Below are positions 6,966 to 14,488 of a DNA stretch of 25,917 nucleotides, one piece after another; positions within the stretch are counted from its first letter, which is position 1; each line of letters begins with the position of its first letter. Location: positions 1-25,917 of the IMG/VR virus record IMGVR_UViG_3300021373_000896, one strand, 5' to 3'. A program made the translations under genes and the position numbers. The notes beneath the pieces are model-generated. The model did not search any database. It was not told the DNA's origin and worked only from the letters and a program-made list of their open reading frames with translations. This DNA comes from a virus.

Positions 6966-9188
6966 TTACACTTCGTTTATTAATTCTAATGTAGCTTTAC
7001 CAGTATTTATATTCATCTGTATTTTGTTTATCTTGTAACTTCTACCTGATATAATTAGTTTATCGTTTAGCTCTAACTTAGTAACTAATTTTAAAGGTAA
7101 TGTAGCTTCAAACTTAGATAATCTTGACTTTTCATTGTATATAGGCACTATATAGTTAAAGTAGTAATTATTAAACAGACTTTCTGTATTTACATTATCT
7201 ACAAAAAACTCATCTCCTTCTTCACCAAAATGAATTGACTGTAAATTAGTAGATGCACTTGTTGTTAAAGTATTTGCTGGTCTTATATATTGGTCAAAAT
7301 CAGTATCATCTGTGCTAAATATAGGATATGAACTTGTATCTTGTTTTATACCATAAAAAACTAGAGGTTTTCCAAGTATTGTATTTTCATCCTTATTAAC
7401 CATCCACCCCCATTGTATAGTAGTCCTTTCTGTGTCATCATTTTGATTAGTCATTCTCTCATACATCATGTGTTCAAATCCTAACTTAACAGAATACGTT
7501 CCCCCATCAAACGTTAAAGGGTTGCTTATAGCATTAGACCTATTACTAAGTCTTTCATTACCAAACTCATCATTAGTTATTTCATTGCTATTTACTATGG
7601 CAAAAGTAGATGCGTCTTGATACTCGAAATCTATCTTAGAGAATATATTTGCTTTATCTACAGTATGTTTGTCAGTATGAATATATTGACTTACATCATG
7701 ATTTGTTCCTTCTTCATAAAATTTATCTAATGTTCTTACTTTAATTGTTTCTCCATCATAAAAAGCAGTTAGATTAAACATCTTAAATACTGATGTTAAA
7801 AAGTCTATAACTTTCATCTTAGGCATATTATCTACCACATTTATACCTGAAGAAACTCCTATAGCATTACCTCCATTGTATGTGTAGTTAGCATCATAAC
7901 CAGCAGAACTACCTGAGTTATCTATTTCATTGTATACTATAGTAAAACTGTTTACAGCTATTTGAGTTATACCTCCTTGTGTTCTTACTTTAAATATAGG
8001 CGTAAAAGTTTGTGTTCCTTCGCCACTTCCAAATTCTTTTCTTATCGTATAACTTCTAGTAACAGGGCCTCCTCCAGAATGCTCTGAAGTTCCTATAATT
8101 TCTCCTGACTCTCCATCAAATAACTCTAAAGTATATAGCCCTGTTCCAGTTGGAGTTACTTGTATTTGATAATTATAATAAATCTCGGTAGTATCAGGTC
8201 CGTCAACTACAATAGAAGTAACTAAGTCTTTATTAGAATTGCTTCTTGGGTCGTTTTGACCAGTAGGGGTTGTGTTAACAAACAAATAGTCATCTAAATC
8301 AATTTTTCTTTCGCTTATTGCTATTTGTGAAGATAAATCTCCTTTTTCTCTATTCAACCATAGATATAACTCATAGAATGAAGCATTAGACGTACTAAAG
8401 AAGTCGTTTGTTCCGTTTTTAGAGAATGTAATACCATACCTATCTTCTATACCTAATATTATGTGATATAATCTAATTGCTGGTTTTAAGTCTATCATAG
8501 ATAGTCCAGTATAGGGAGTTCCAGAATTATGATGTCTTACATTTCTTGAAACAACCTCTTCTCTTAACTCAGGTCCATTATCGTGCTGTGAATCCCAATA
8601 ATAATGACTTTTACCACTTATAAAAGGATAACATAAGTCTCCTGCTGTTGTGCTAGAACCGTTAGAGACTAAAACGCCATTAACTAAATTAAATCCGTCA
8701 GAAAACCCTGTTTCTACGTTAGAAGTAGTATATGTTTGATTAAATTGAGATAAATAAGAAGTATTATCTACAGCTAAGTTATCTAACTCATCATCTCCGA
8801 AAAGCAAATTAAGATTTACTGTTTTTCCATAAAACACAATCTTGTAAGCAAAAGGAACTCCGTTTTTCATGCTTACACTATTTAAACTAAGAAATCCTTT
8901 CTTATAATCCTCTCCATTTATCTTTATTAAAGCTTCTTTCTTTACTCTAGCATCATAACCACCTATAATATCAAAATTATAATAGTGTTTAAAGATTAAG
9001 TTGTTAGGAGAACTAGCAGGTACACTAAATTGTTGTGTAAAGTCAGTAAATACCTTAGCTATATCTCTAATATCCTGTATTGAGTTAGTTATATTAACAG
9101 ATTCTTCTGAAAATATATCTAATCGACTATAGCTTATAGTTTCACCAAATTCTGCTGTATTTATGTATATTTCTACTTCTCTACGCAT
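6966..9188 (-). CDS. Large baseplate/tail-tip structural protein
   Basis: This 740-aa protein has an N-terminal pattern I know from Bacteroidetes-phage tail proteins: 'FTQQFSVPASSPNNLIFKHYYNFDI' character (~49-73), then 'GYDARVKKEALIKING' and a 'KIVFYGKTVNLNLLFG' strand. The middle contains beta-rich Ig-like stretches with Thr/Gly runs (~315-430). The C-terminal third ('FLTSVFKMFNLTAFYDGETIKVRTLDKFY' onwards) resembles the tail-hub style in which a receptor-facing beta domain ends in a small OB-like fold ('LIISGRSYKINKIQMNINTGKATLELI'). Located immediately upstream of the tape measure, it is likely the distal tail or tail-hub protein. No enzymatic motif was seen. Structural role fairly sure, exact position in the tail inferred. 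Confidence 0.65.
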   Translation of the reverse strand: MRREVEIYINTAEFGETISYSRLDIFSEESVNITNSIQDIRDIAKVFTDFTQQFSVPASSPNNLIFKHYYNFDIIGGYDARVKKEALIKINGEDYKKGFLSLNSVSMKNGVPFAYKIVFYGKTVNLNLLFGDDELDNLAVDNTSYLSQFNQTYTTSNVETGFSDGFNLVNGVLVSNGSSTTAGDLCYPFISGKSHYYWDSQHDNGPELREEVVSRNVRHHNSGTPYTGLSMIDLKPAIRLYHIILGIEDRYGITFSKNGTNDFFSTSNASFYELYLWLNREKGDLSSQIAISERKIDLDDYLFVNTTPTGQNDPRSNSNKDLVTSIVVDGPDTTEIYYNYQIQVTPTGTGLYTLELFDGESGEIIGTSEHSGGGPVTRSYTIRKEFGSGEGTQTFTPIFKVRTQGGITQIAVNSFTIVYNEIDNSGSSAGYDANYTYNGGNAIGVSSGINVVDNMPKMKVIDFLTSVFKMFNLTAFYDGETIKVRTLDKFYEEGTNHDVSQYIHTDKHTVDKANIFSKIDFEYQDASTFAIVNSNEITNDEFGNERLSNRSNAISNPLTFDGGTYSVKLGFEHMMYERMTNQNDDTERTTIQWGWMVNKDENTILGKPLVFYGIKQDTSSYPIFSTDDTDFDQYIRPANTLTTSASTNLQSIHFGEEGDEFFVDNVNTESLFNNYYFNYIVPIYNEKSRLSKFEATLPLKLVTKLELNDKLIISGRSYKINKIQMNINTGKATLELINEV

Positions 9189-9189
9189 A

Positions 9190-10341
9190 TTATCTTACGT
9201 TGTTTATCTTATCAAATGCAAATTCTAGTTCTATTGTGTAATTTATTAGCTTATCATCTAATTTAGTCTTAAAAGAAAGGTTAGATGAGGTCAATCTAAC
9301 AGGTAAAGTCTTTTCATTGTATTTTATCCATATTTTATCGCTTAAAGACATTTGTCTAAATACTTCATTATAAGATTCTGGATAGAATCCTGTATTTAAG
9401 CTTAATTTTTCTTTAGCATTAACATGAAAAGTGTTATATTGATGCTTATTAGTTGCATAACCTATAGAGCCATTAGTGCCTATTAAGTTAGACTTAAACA
9501 TCTCATCTTTCTTAGTCATACTAAGATTGCTTCTCTTAAAGAACCATAAATCTTGATAAACACCATACTTATTGATAAACGTAACCTTATAAGGAGTGTA
9601 TCTACACTCTTCTATATTTTGTATTTTTAATACAGTAACACCTTCTACTGCATTTACTACAACCTCGTCAACTGGGTAAATAGTTTCATTCCTTAAAAAC
9701 TGCTGTATACAAGTATTATTCTCAAAAGTTCCTCCAGAAGCCTCTACTCTTTCTTTATAACTGTCTATATCTGCTGAAGCTGTACTTACATAAGCAATTT
9801 GGTCTTCTATCTTTAAATTAGCAGTAGGAGTCCACACATATATTTGTTCCCCTTTGTTAAAGAATGCAACAGAAGTTGTGTTTTCATTATCTACAGGTAT
9901 TCTTAATGGATTATCATCTGCTTTTAATATAGTTGTGTTTGATTGCAAATATCCTTGTAAAAACTCAGGGTTTGAGCCATCTTCAAAGTAACCATACCCA
10001 TAAAAGGCTCTATTACCAAGACTTTCTACAGCAGTTCCTGCTGTGGAGCCTGAAAATGGCGTTATTTTATAATCCACATAAACTGTTGTACTGTCATCAC
10101 TAGAACCACTATCACTTGGGTATATACCGTCAAAAGATGCTGGTATATAATCTCTTATAAGCTCACTTATTTCAAAGATAATCTTATTAGTAGTCCCTGT
10201 TGCGTTTAAAGTGTACTGTGGACTTCCTTGCCAAGTTGTGTTTGCTACACCTGTGTATATTAACATTTCTAATGTAGCACTTGTTATACCTGCTACTCCT
10301 ACTTGGGCAAAGTATGGACTTCTTACGTTTATTTTAGCCAT
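9190..10341 (-). CDS. Tail-associated structural protein
   Basis: This 383-aa beta-rich protein starts 'MAKINVRSPYFAQVG' and continues with 'IYTG...QYTLNATGTTNKIIFEISELIRDYI', a signature I associate with minor tail proteins of Bacteroidetes phages. The C-terminal part has alternating strands ('WIKYNEKTLPVRLTSSNLSFKTKLDD') and ends 'INYTIELEFAFDKINNVR'. There is no signal peptide and no membrane helix. The start overlaps the preceding HK97-gp10-like gene by 8 nt, and the stop is one base from the next ATG, so it is co-translated with the tail block. It may be a distal-tail or baseplate component; the exact role cannot be read from the sequence. Confidence 0.6.
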   Translation of the reverse strand: MAKINVRSPYFAQVGVAGITSATLEMLIYTGVANTTWQGSPQYTLNATGTTNKIIFEISELIRDYIPASFDGIYPSDSGSSDDSTTVYVDYKITPFSGSTAGTAVESLGNRAFYGYGYFEDGSNPEFLQGYLQSNTTILKADDNPLRIPVDNENTTSVAFFNKGEQIYVWTPTANLKIEDQIAYVSTASADIDSYKERVEASGGTFENNTCIQQFLRNETIYPVDEVVVNAVEGVTVLKIQNIEECRYTPYKVTFINKYGVYQDLWFFKRSNLSMTKKDEMFKSNLIGTNGSIGYATNKHQYNTFHVNAKEKLSLNTGFYPESYNEVFRQMSLSDKIWIKYNEKTLPVRLTSSNLSFKTKLDDKLINYTIELEFAFDKINNVR

Positions 10342-10831
10342 TTGTTTTTATTTTATCAAATTCTTTTGTTAGTTCCTTATTAAATGCTTCTAATATAGCA
10401 TCATCAAATTCATCTAATGTGTTGTTTATTGCTCTGTCTATAAAATTACTTCCTTTATATCCGAATCTTTTTATTATTCCATCTCTAGCTATACTTCTAC
10501 TAATAAGAAAAGCTATCTTATTGTAATTATAGTCTGTCTGTTTAAGGTATCTGCCAGTAGTATTGTCTCTAAGACGTATACCTTTGATTCTTAACCACTC
10601 CTTAATCCTATATCCGTTAGCTGGTCTACTTCCTTTACGAAGACCTTCGTCTATAGCTCCACCATAACCAGCCATAGTAACTGTTAAAGCGTTACCTACA
10701 GCTTGTGACTTAATACTTCTTGATAAATTACCACTAGCTACAGTATCATCTGCCTCTAATTGCTGTTGAAGCCTATCTACAACTTGGTCGCCTAGTCTAG
10801 TAAGTGCTATTGTTATAAAACTAGTGTCCAT
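10334..10831 (-). CDS. HK97 gp10-like head-tail connector/tail completion protein
   Basis: This 165-aa protein matches the size and layout of the HK97-gp10-like family: an N-terminal helix ('ALTRLGDQVVDRLQQQLEADDTV'), the hallmark 'ASGNLSRSIKSQA' (32-44), a beta strand 'TVTMAGYGGAIDEG', then a basic loop 'RKGSRPANGYRIKEWLRIKGI' and a C-terminal helix. Members help complete or join the tail to the head. The start overlaps the previous stop as TAATG, and the end overlaps the next gene by 8 nt. Family assignment from motif and neighbours. Confidence 0.7.
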   Translation of the reverse strand: MDTSFITIALTRLGDQVVDRLQQQLEADDTVASGNLSRSIKSQAVGNALTVTMAGYGGAIDEGLRKGSRPANGYRIKEWLRIKGIRLRDNTTGRYLKQTDYNYNKIAFLISRSIARDGIIKRFGYKGSNFIDRAINNTLDEFDDAILEAFNKELTKEFDKIKTNG

Positions 10832-11289
10832 TAGCAGATACTTATATCGTTTCTCATTATTATGTTTATATCAGCTCCCCATCCTACTAATTCATTCTCA
10901 AATCTATCTTTAAATGGTTCAACAGAGATATTATCGTCTACTTGTAGCAATTCTTCTCTTAAAGTACCTCTTTTTAGCTTAGAGTACACTAAATTCACTA
11001 CTTGCAACTGTGTATTCATTATATCTTGTAAATTATCGTTGCCATAGAACAAATCATGACTATAATCCTGTTTATTGTAGTCTAATATGTCTGCACATAG
11101 TACTTGAAGTGTAAAAGTGATGGTATTTGAGCTTATTACAGCATTTGAGATGTTTAAGTGTGTTAAAGGGAATATATCTGTCTTGTTTAGGTTAACTTCG
11201 GTAATATCTCCAAAACTAACGCTATTAACATGGGGATTAGCTCTTAATTCATCCTTTAACTTGTCTAATAAGTCATATACTTGTGTCAT
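10831..11289 (-). CDS. Putative tail-terminator/neck protein
   Basis: This 152-aa protein opens with a helix 'VYDLLDKLKDELRANPHVNSVSFGDITEVNL' and then 'FPLTHLNISNAVIS'. A strand-rich middle follows ('TITFTLQVLCADILDYN'), then a helix 'LQDIMNTQLQVVNLVYSKLKRGTL', ending 'GWGADINIIMRNDISIC'. The alpha-beta alternation and the size suit tail-terminator or neck proteins, and it sits directly before the HK97-gp10-like gene, a usual pairing in siphoviruses. I have seen this pattern as a conserved hypothetical in Bacteroidetes phages. Role inferred from position and shape only. Confidence 0.5.
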   Translation of the reverse strand: MTQVYDLLDKLKDELRANPHVNSVSFGDITEVNLNKTDIFPLTHLNISNAVISSNTITFTLQVLCADILDYNKQDYSHDLFYGNDNLQDIMNTQLQVVNLVYSKLKRGTLREELLQVDDNISVEPFKDRFENELVGWGADINIIMRNDISIC

Positions 11290-11291
11290 AT

Positions 11292-11363
11292 CTATTTTTT
11301 ATGTGCTCTTTTTATTAAAGCATTCTCTAAATTTGTTTTATCCTTTATATATTCCAAATACAT
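11292..11363 (-). CDS. 23-aa micro-ORF coupled to its upstream gene
   Basis: The stop of the 240-aa gene overlaps an ATG as TAATG at 11363. A 23-codon frame (MYLEYIKDKTNLENALIKRAHKK) follows and ends 2 nt before the next ATG at 11289. It exactly fills the gap and is a plausible basic helical peptide, but so short a frame can occur by chance. Alternatively the region could be reached by a frameshift from the upstream gene; I see no obvious slippery heptamer there. Confidence 0.35.
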   Translation of the reverse strand: MYLEYIKDKTNLENALIKRAHKK

Positions 11364-12085
11364 TAAACAGGTATGTATTGGAAGTCTTGTTGCTTCATCA
11401 ATTCTAGCTGCATCTTCTTTAGCGATTGTAAATATTGATTGATACCAACCCCACTTTTGTCCAAAGTTTGCTTGAGCTGAGGAGGAACTCCCTCCTTCTT
11501 GAATACCTTCACTAAATAATCCACCGTATAGTTTGGTAATTTTCTCCCTAAACGATAAAAAAAAACCATCGCCCCTATCGCTATATTAACTGGCATATCC
11601 AACATTACATCTGAGTACTTATTACTACCTTCATAATCCATAACTCTATAAAACTCCTTCTTCTTAAATATAATAGGTCTGAATAAGACAGCCATTGCTT
11701 TATGCATGGTCTGCCAATCAGATATATTATTATCTAAATCAATAAATTCTCCAAATGACATCTCATCTAACTTTGGTATAAAACCAAACTCAACAATAGT
11801 CTCCTCTCCATACTCATCTTTAGCAGACATCTCAAATCTATTAATTAAAGGTGTCTTTTCATCAAAACATCTATTTACTGCATTAATAGCAAAATCAAAG
11901 TTGTTTAAAGGTACTTTAAAAGTATCCTCTATATTTAGATTACAAAATATTTGTAACATCTTTGTTTTAATATACACCTCATCCTCCTTATCCCATTTAT
12001 CTAGTACTTTTAGATAATCTTGATACTGTCTTAATGTTATACCTTCTAGCTTAGAAGGCACATCTAACTTATACTCTTTTACCAT
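11363..12085 (-). CDS. First tail-block gene; tail-assembly-chaperone-like candidate
   Basis: The ATG at 12085 gives 240 aa; a longer frame exists only from a TTG at 12136 and its extra residues look non-coding. Visible features are 'LEGITLRQYQDYLKVLDKW' near the N-terminus, 'EFGFIPKLDEMSFGEFIDLDNNI' in the middle, then 'MHKAMAVLFRPIIF' and a helical C-terminus with a hydrophobic patch ('AIGAMVFFYRLG'). I know this pattern as a conserved hypothetical beside tail genes of Bacteroidetes phages. Helical content, size and position at the head of the tail block suggest an assembly chaperone, as inference. The exact 11-mer TCGTTATCATA precedes the ATG by 2 nt, which also supports this start. Confidence 0.6.
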   Translation of the reverse strand: MVKEYKLDVPSKLEGITLRQYQDYLKVLDKWDKEDEVYIKTKMLQIFCNLNIEDTFKVPLNNFDFAINAVNRCFDEKTPLINRFEMSAKDEYGEETIVEFGFIPKLDEMSFGEFIDLDNNISDWQTMHKAMAVLFRPIIFKKKEFYRVMDYEGSNKYSDVMLDMPVNIAIGAMVFFYRLGRKLPNYTVDYLVKVFKKEGVPPQLKQTLDKSGVGINQYLQSLKKMQLELMKQQDFQYIPV

Positions 12086-12087
12086 AC

Positions 12088-12098
12088 TATGATAACGA
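12088..12098 (-). promoter_or_regulatory. Start-proximal 11-mer TCGTTATCATA (copy 2)
   Basis: Exact copy, 2 nt before the ATG at 12085. An oppositely oriented CGTTATC lies at 12150-12156, making a GATAACG...CGTTATC inverted pair with a 52-nt spacer. The plus-strand context of that inverted copy (AAAAATATCGTTATC) is the same 15 bases that precede the gene at 1444 on the minus strand. Confidence 0.5.
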
Positions 12099-12718
12099 AA
12101 TCCACTACTTTTTGTTTTAACAGTAGAAAAAAACAAAAATAAAAAATATCGTTATCTATATAGACAGTTGCAAATCTGTATAAGTTGCTACACTTTAGGT
12201 ATCCACCCCTATTGGTTCGGGCAACCTAAATCTCCTTGAGAATTGCGATACTAAATCCTTTTGTTATTTTCGTGAACGCCCTAGTATCATTCAACTCAAC
12301 GAGTACATCAGCTAACCAGTTGTCTAGCTAACAACATTTAAAGTAACATATATAAAGAGGGGGGCGAATAAAACTCCATCAATACACCTTTTAATTACTC
12401 AACTCGTTTTACAATTATATTTATATTTTTAGAATATGAGTTTTAGAATAATTCGTTTTTGTAATGAAATCATAAGAGTGGGCTACTTACTCCAGCCATC
12501 TCCGATTTACGTTAAATTACTATATAATTACATTAAAATAATATATTCTGAATCGTTTTAAGCTATGTTTAAAGAAAGATATTTAAATATAGGTATGTAG
12601 ATATAGAAGAGGTAATTAGAGGCTCTTAAATGAGCTTAAATGAGGTTGTTCCAACATCAGCATATATAATATCTCATTATCAAACAGTTAAAAAATAAAC
12701 GCAGTAAATAAAGCGTAT

Positions 12719-12750
12719 AAAAAAAAGGGCTAAAACCTAAGCTTTAACCC
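12719..12750 (-). terminator. Intrinsic terminator closing the small-gene island
   Basis: On the minus strand, GGGTTAAAGC and GTTTTAGCCC pair over 10 positions (two G-U type pairs) around a TTAG tetraloop, followed by eight T. It follows the stop of the 93-aa gene by about 30 nt. Confidence 0.85.
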
Positions 12751-12778
12751 CTCTTTTGACTAACCAAAACAAATTATT

Positions 12779-13060
12779 TTACATCTCTTTTAATTCTTCT
12801 TTTATATTATTTAAATACATTTTTTGCATCTTTTTATTTTCTTTTACTACTTGATTAATTATAAATGGCAAGTCTTTAAATAGTTGGTCAGTATTATATA
12901 TTAACCATCTTTCATTATTTCCAACATCACCGAAACCAATATGTAATTCTCCATCTTGACAATACAGGTTATTTGTTTCATATATGTAGGTATGTTGTTT
13001 AGATTCTTTTAATTGTTGTTTAAGTTCTTTTATTTCCTGTTGTAGTTGTTTCTTTGTCAT
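12779..13060 (-). CDS. 93-aa unknown protein with N-terminal coiled coil
   Basis: The first ~23 residues (MTKKQLQQEIKELKQQLKES...) are a Leu-heptad coiled coil rich in Lys/Gln/Glu. Then comes a compact part with 'CQDGELHIGFGDVGNNERWLIYNTDQLFKDLPFIIN', and the end is a second charged helix. No family recognised and no membrane segment. The start overlaps the upstream 32-aa ORF as ATGA. It is the last gene of its transcription unit and is followed by the terminator at 12719-12750. The coiled coil suggests oligomerisation or partner binding. Confidence 0.6.
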   Translation of the reverse strand: MTKKQLQQEIKELKQQLKESKQHTYIYETNNLYCQDGELHIGFGDVGNNERWLIYNTDQLFKDLPFIINQVVKENKKMQKMYLNNIKEELKEM

Positions 13061-13155
13061 TTGTTTTTCTTTTTAATTATTAATGTTATTGTTATACCTG
13101 TTATCATATAACCAAAGTTAACTATAATAAAAGGGTTTAATATATATTCTATCAT
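13057..13155 (-). CDS. 32-aa single-membrane-segment micro-ORF
   Basis: ATG at 13155 overlaps the preceding TGA as ATGA, and the TGA at 13057 overlaps the following ATG as ATGA. The peptide (MIEYILNPFIIVNFGYMIT...) is almost wholly hydrophobic with a basic KKKNK tail, so it should span the membrane once with the C-terminus in the cytoplasm. Coupling on both sides is good evidence that it is translated. Function unknown; it follows another small membrane protein. Confidence 0.6.
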   Translation of the reverse strand: MIEYILNPFIIVNFGYMITGITITLIIKKKNK

Positions 13156-13340
13156 TGTTTAATTATATTATACAACATTGCACCAATTAAACTAATTATA
13201 ATATATTTAAATGCTCTGTTAATTCTGTTAATTATTTTATTATCTTTTTTAAGTTTTATATATTCTTTTAATGTATAAACTTCTATAGTATTATTTTTCT
13301 CAATAATTACTAAATTTCTGTCTGTTAGTTTTATATTCAT
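13152..13340 (-). CDS. 62-aa tail-anchored small membrane protein
   Basis: The first ~40 residues are charged ('MNIKLTDRNLVIIEKNNTIEVYTLKEYIKLKKDNKI'). A C-terminal hydrophobic helix ('YIIISLIGAMLYNII', ~47-61) then looks like a tail anchor. Basic residues before the helix (NRINRAFK) predict a cytoplasmic N-terminal part. No family recognised. It lies 21 nt after the 43-aa membrane peptide and is coupled to the 32-aa ORF, so three consecutive products are probably membrane-bound. Confidence 0.55.
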   Translation of the reverse strand: MNIKLTDRNLVIIEKNNTIEVYTLKEYIKLKKDNKIINRINRAFKYIIISLIGAMLYNIIKQ

Positions 13341-13361
13341 TATATGTGTTTTATACTTATA

Positions 13362-13493
13362 TTAAAATAAGTTGTTAATATCTATATTAGAAGCTATTGT
13401 TATTATCATAGGAACAATAATTAAAGTCACTACTGATAAACCGATATTTGTTGTTATGTCGTTGTTTTTGATTGTGTTAATTAAATTTGTCAT
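13362..13493 (-). CDS. 43-aa membrane peptide, paralogue of 14917-15048
   Basis: ATG at 13493 opens 43 codons ending at 13362. The peptide starts MTNLINTIKNND, has a Thr/Asn linker and one hydrophobic helix of about 17 residues ('LSVVTLIIVPMIITIA'), and ends 'SNIDINNLF'. The ORF at 14917-15048 encodes a peptide of the same length with the same start (NLINTIKNND), the same helix position and the same end (NLF), so the two are clear duplicates. The A-rich leader AAAACAAAAACAAA precedes the ATG. Function unknown; size and topology fit phage membrane modulators (exclusion, lysis timing) or type-I-toxin-like peptides, as speculation. Confidence 0.7.
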   Translation of the reverse strand: MTNLINTIKNNDITTNIGLSVVTLIIVPMIITIASNIDINNLF

Positions 13494-13537
13494 TTTGTTT
13501 TTGTTTTTAGTTAATATTATTTGTTTTTAATTATACT

Positions 13538-13545
13538 CAAATATA
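13538..13545 (-). promoter_or_regulatory. Promoter -7 element for the 43-aa peptide gene at 13493
   Basis: TATATTTG on the minus strand matches the Bacteroidetes -7 consensus TAnnTTTG, 44 nt before the ATG. At the expected -33 position there is no TTTG; instead the 11-bp repeat array begins exactly there (13565), suggesting an activator-assisted promoter. Confidence 0.6.
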
Positions 13546-13564
13546 TAAACTTATATTTAATTAA

Positions 13565-13597
13565 ATGTTAAAATTATGTTAAAATTATGTTAAAATT
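13565..13597. repeat. Three perfect tandem 11-bp repeats ATGTTAAAATT
   Basis: Copies at 13565-13575, 13576-13586 and 13587-13597 are identical. The array starts 20 bp upstream of the -7 element and covers the stop codon of the 96-aa gene. An 11-bp period puts each unit on nearly the same helix face. The same array (one mismatch) lies at 15120-15152 before the paralogous gene. Confidence 0.9.
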
Positions 13598-13880
13598 TTA
13601 TTTCTACTCTGTCACCGTTCCAACTATCGCCGTTTAAATACCAGATAAAATTTTTCTGATATATACCAGAATTACCTATATAATTTAAAATACCGTTTAA
13701 TCTTTCTTTTGTGGTATTACTGAACCAGCCACAATTTGACAATATTAATTTATTATCTTTTATTTCAGCGATTAAATTATTATGTAAATAAAATTTATTA
13801 TTATTTACAAATGTGTTTGATTTACTATAATTAGTATTATTAAAAAAGGCTTTTACTGCTTCTTTTGTAATTTGTCTCAT
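13590..13880 (-). CDS. 96-aa conserved phage hypothetical ('SNTTKERLN' type)
   Basis: The protein has 'SNT' (21-23), 'LHNNLIAEI' (32-40), 'SNCGWFSNTTKERLN' (48-62) and 'QKNFIWYLNG' (75-84). I recognise this layout from small hypothetical proteins in many phages and plasmids, where the Asn-Thr-Thr-Lys-x-Arg-Leu-Asn motif recurs, but I know no function. Mixed alpha/beta, soluble, no Cys pairs. Its 3' end carries the first part of the 11-bp repeat array of the next promoter, so the coding end and the control region overlap. Confidence 0.6.
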   Translation of the reverse strand: MRQITKEAVKAFFNNTNYSKSNTFVNNNKFYLHNNLIAEIKDNKLILSNCGWFSNTTKERLNGILNYIGNSGIYQKNFIWYLNGDSWNGDRVEIKF

Positions 13881-13929
13881 GTTGTTTAGTTTTTATATTA
13901 TTGTTTTATGTTCTCTTTTATAATATTCT

Positions 13930-14478
13930 TTATTTATTTGTTATTATTTCAATTTCTAAATCTGTCATTATACTTTCGTTAATCTCTTGATTATATTCCT
14001 TATGTATTATATAATTAAATATATAAACTAATAATATTTCTTTTGATTCTTTTACGTGTTCAATATCTTTATAAAAGCTAATATATCCGTCATATGATTT
14101 GCATGACTCATTTACATAATTAATAAAATCATTATCATTTAAATATATATTATTTAATTTATTAAAATCATTGTCATTGATTTCAACTTCAATTTTATCT
14201 GTTTCATAATTATAAAATCTAGGAGAATTTAATTGTATAAATTTTAAATCTATTTCTAAAATATCATTTAATATATTTATGTATTTTTTACTGTATTCAA
14301 TAAATGTATTTTTATAATCTACATTATCAAAGTTTAAATTATAGTATTCATCAATGAAATAATCTATATTATCCGAATGAGTAGAATGATAAAAACCTTC
14401 AAATTCTATATTAAACTTCTGTTTATTTTTATATAATTCTTTTTTAACTTGTTCAATTGTCAATATTTCTTTTGTCAT
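13930..14478 (-). CDS. 182-aa Asn/Ile/Tyr-rich unknown protein
   Basis: This 182-aa acidic protein is strongly biased to Asn, Ile, Asp and Tyr, as expected in this very AT-rich island. It starts MTKEILTIEQVKKEL. It has an aromatic stretch 'FEGFYHSTHSDNIDYFIDEYYNLNF' split by His/Ser, and a C-terminal helical part 'EILLVYIFNYIIHKEY'. No motif or family recognised. It is 10 nt from the 133-aa gene and so in the same unit. Confidence 0.55.
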   Translation of the reverse strand: MTKEILTIEQVKKELYKNKQKFNIEFEGFYHSTHSDNIDYFIDEYYNLNFDNVDYKNTFIEYSKKYINILNDILEIDLKFIQLNSPRFYNYETDKIEVEINDNDFNKLNNIYLNDNDFINYVNESCKSYDGYISFYKDIEHVKESKEILLVYIFNYIIHKEYNQEINESIMTDLEIEIITNK

Positions 14479-14488
14479 ATCTTTATTT

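Larger units (their letters stand above)
12086..12778. other. 693-nt non-coding region with multiple inverted repeats
   Basis: No frame longer than about 15 codons with a plausible start was found here on the minus strand. It holds, from high to low coordinate: the terminator 12719-12750; a 10-bp perfect tandem repeat CTTAAATGAG at 12625-12644; a GGCT/AGCC hairpin at 12481-12497; overlapping alternatives AGCTA/TAGCT (12310-12329) and GTTGT/ACAAC (12319-12335); a perfect 7-bp inverted repeat GATACTA/TAGTATC (12247-12288); a perfect 7-bp inverted repeat TTTAGGT/ACCTAAA (12194-12230) with an inner CCC/GGG; and ACAG/CTGT (12164-12179). The cluster 12160-12340 is less AT-biased than its surroundings and may be a structured RNA or long 5' leader of the tail operon. 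Confidence 0.5.

Noticed and set aside
12086-12136. TTG-initiated N-terminal extension of the 240-aa tail-block gene
   Set aside because: The ATG at 12085 is preceded by the conserved 11-mer at the standard distance; the extension would read through it.
12160-12230. tRNA-Cys-like segment (GCA in a loop, GGTTCGGGCAACC downstream)
   Set aside because: The anticodon-like loop has 8 nt with only a 4-bp stem, no T-loop TTCRA with a 5-bp stem, and no acceptor stem on either strand.
12137-12720. Prophage attachment site
   Set aside because: No integrase is visible and the inverted repeats do not match a tRNA 3' end or a typical att core.
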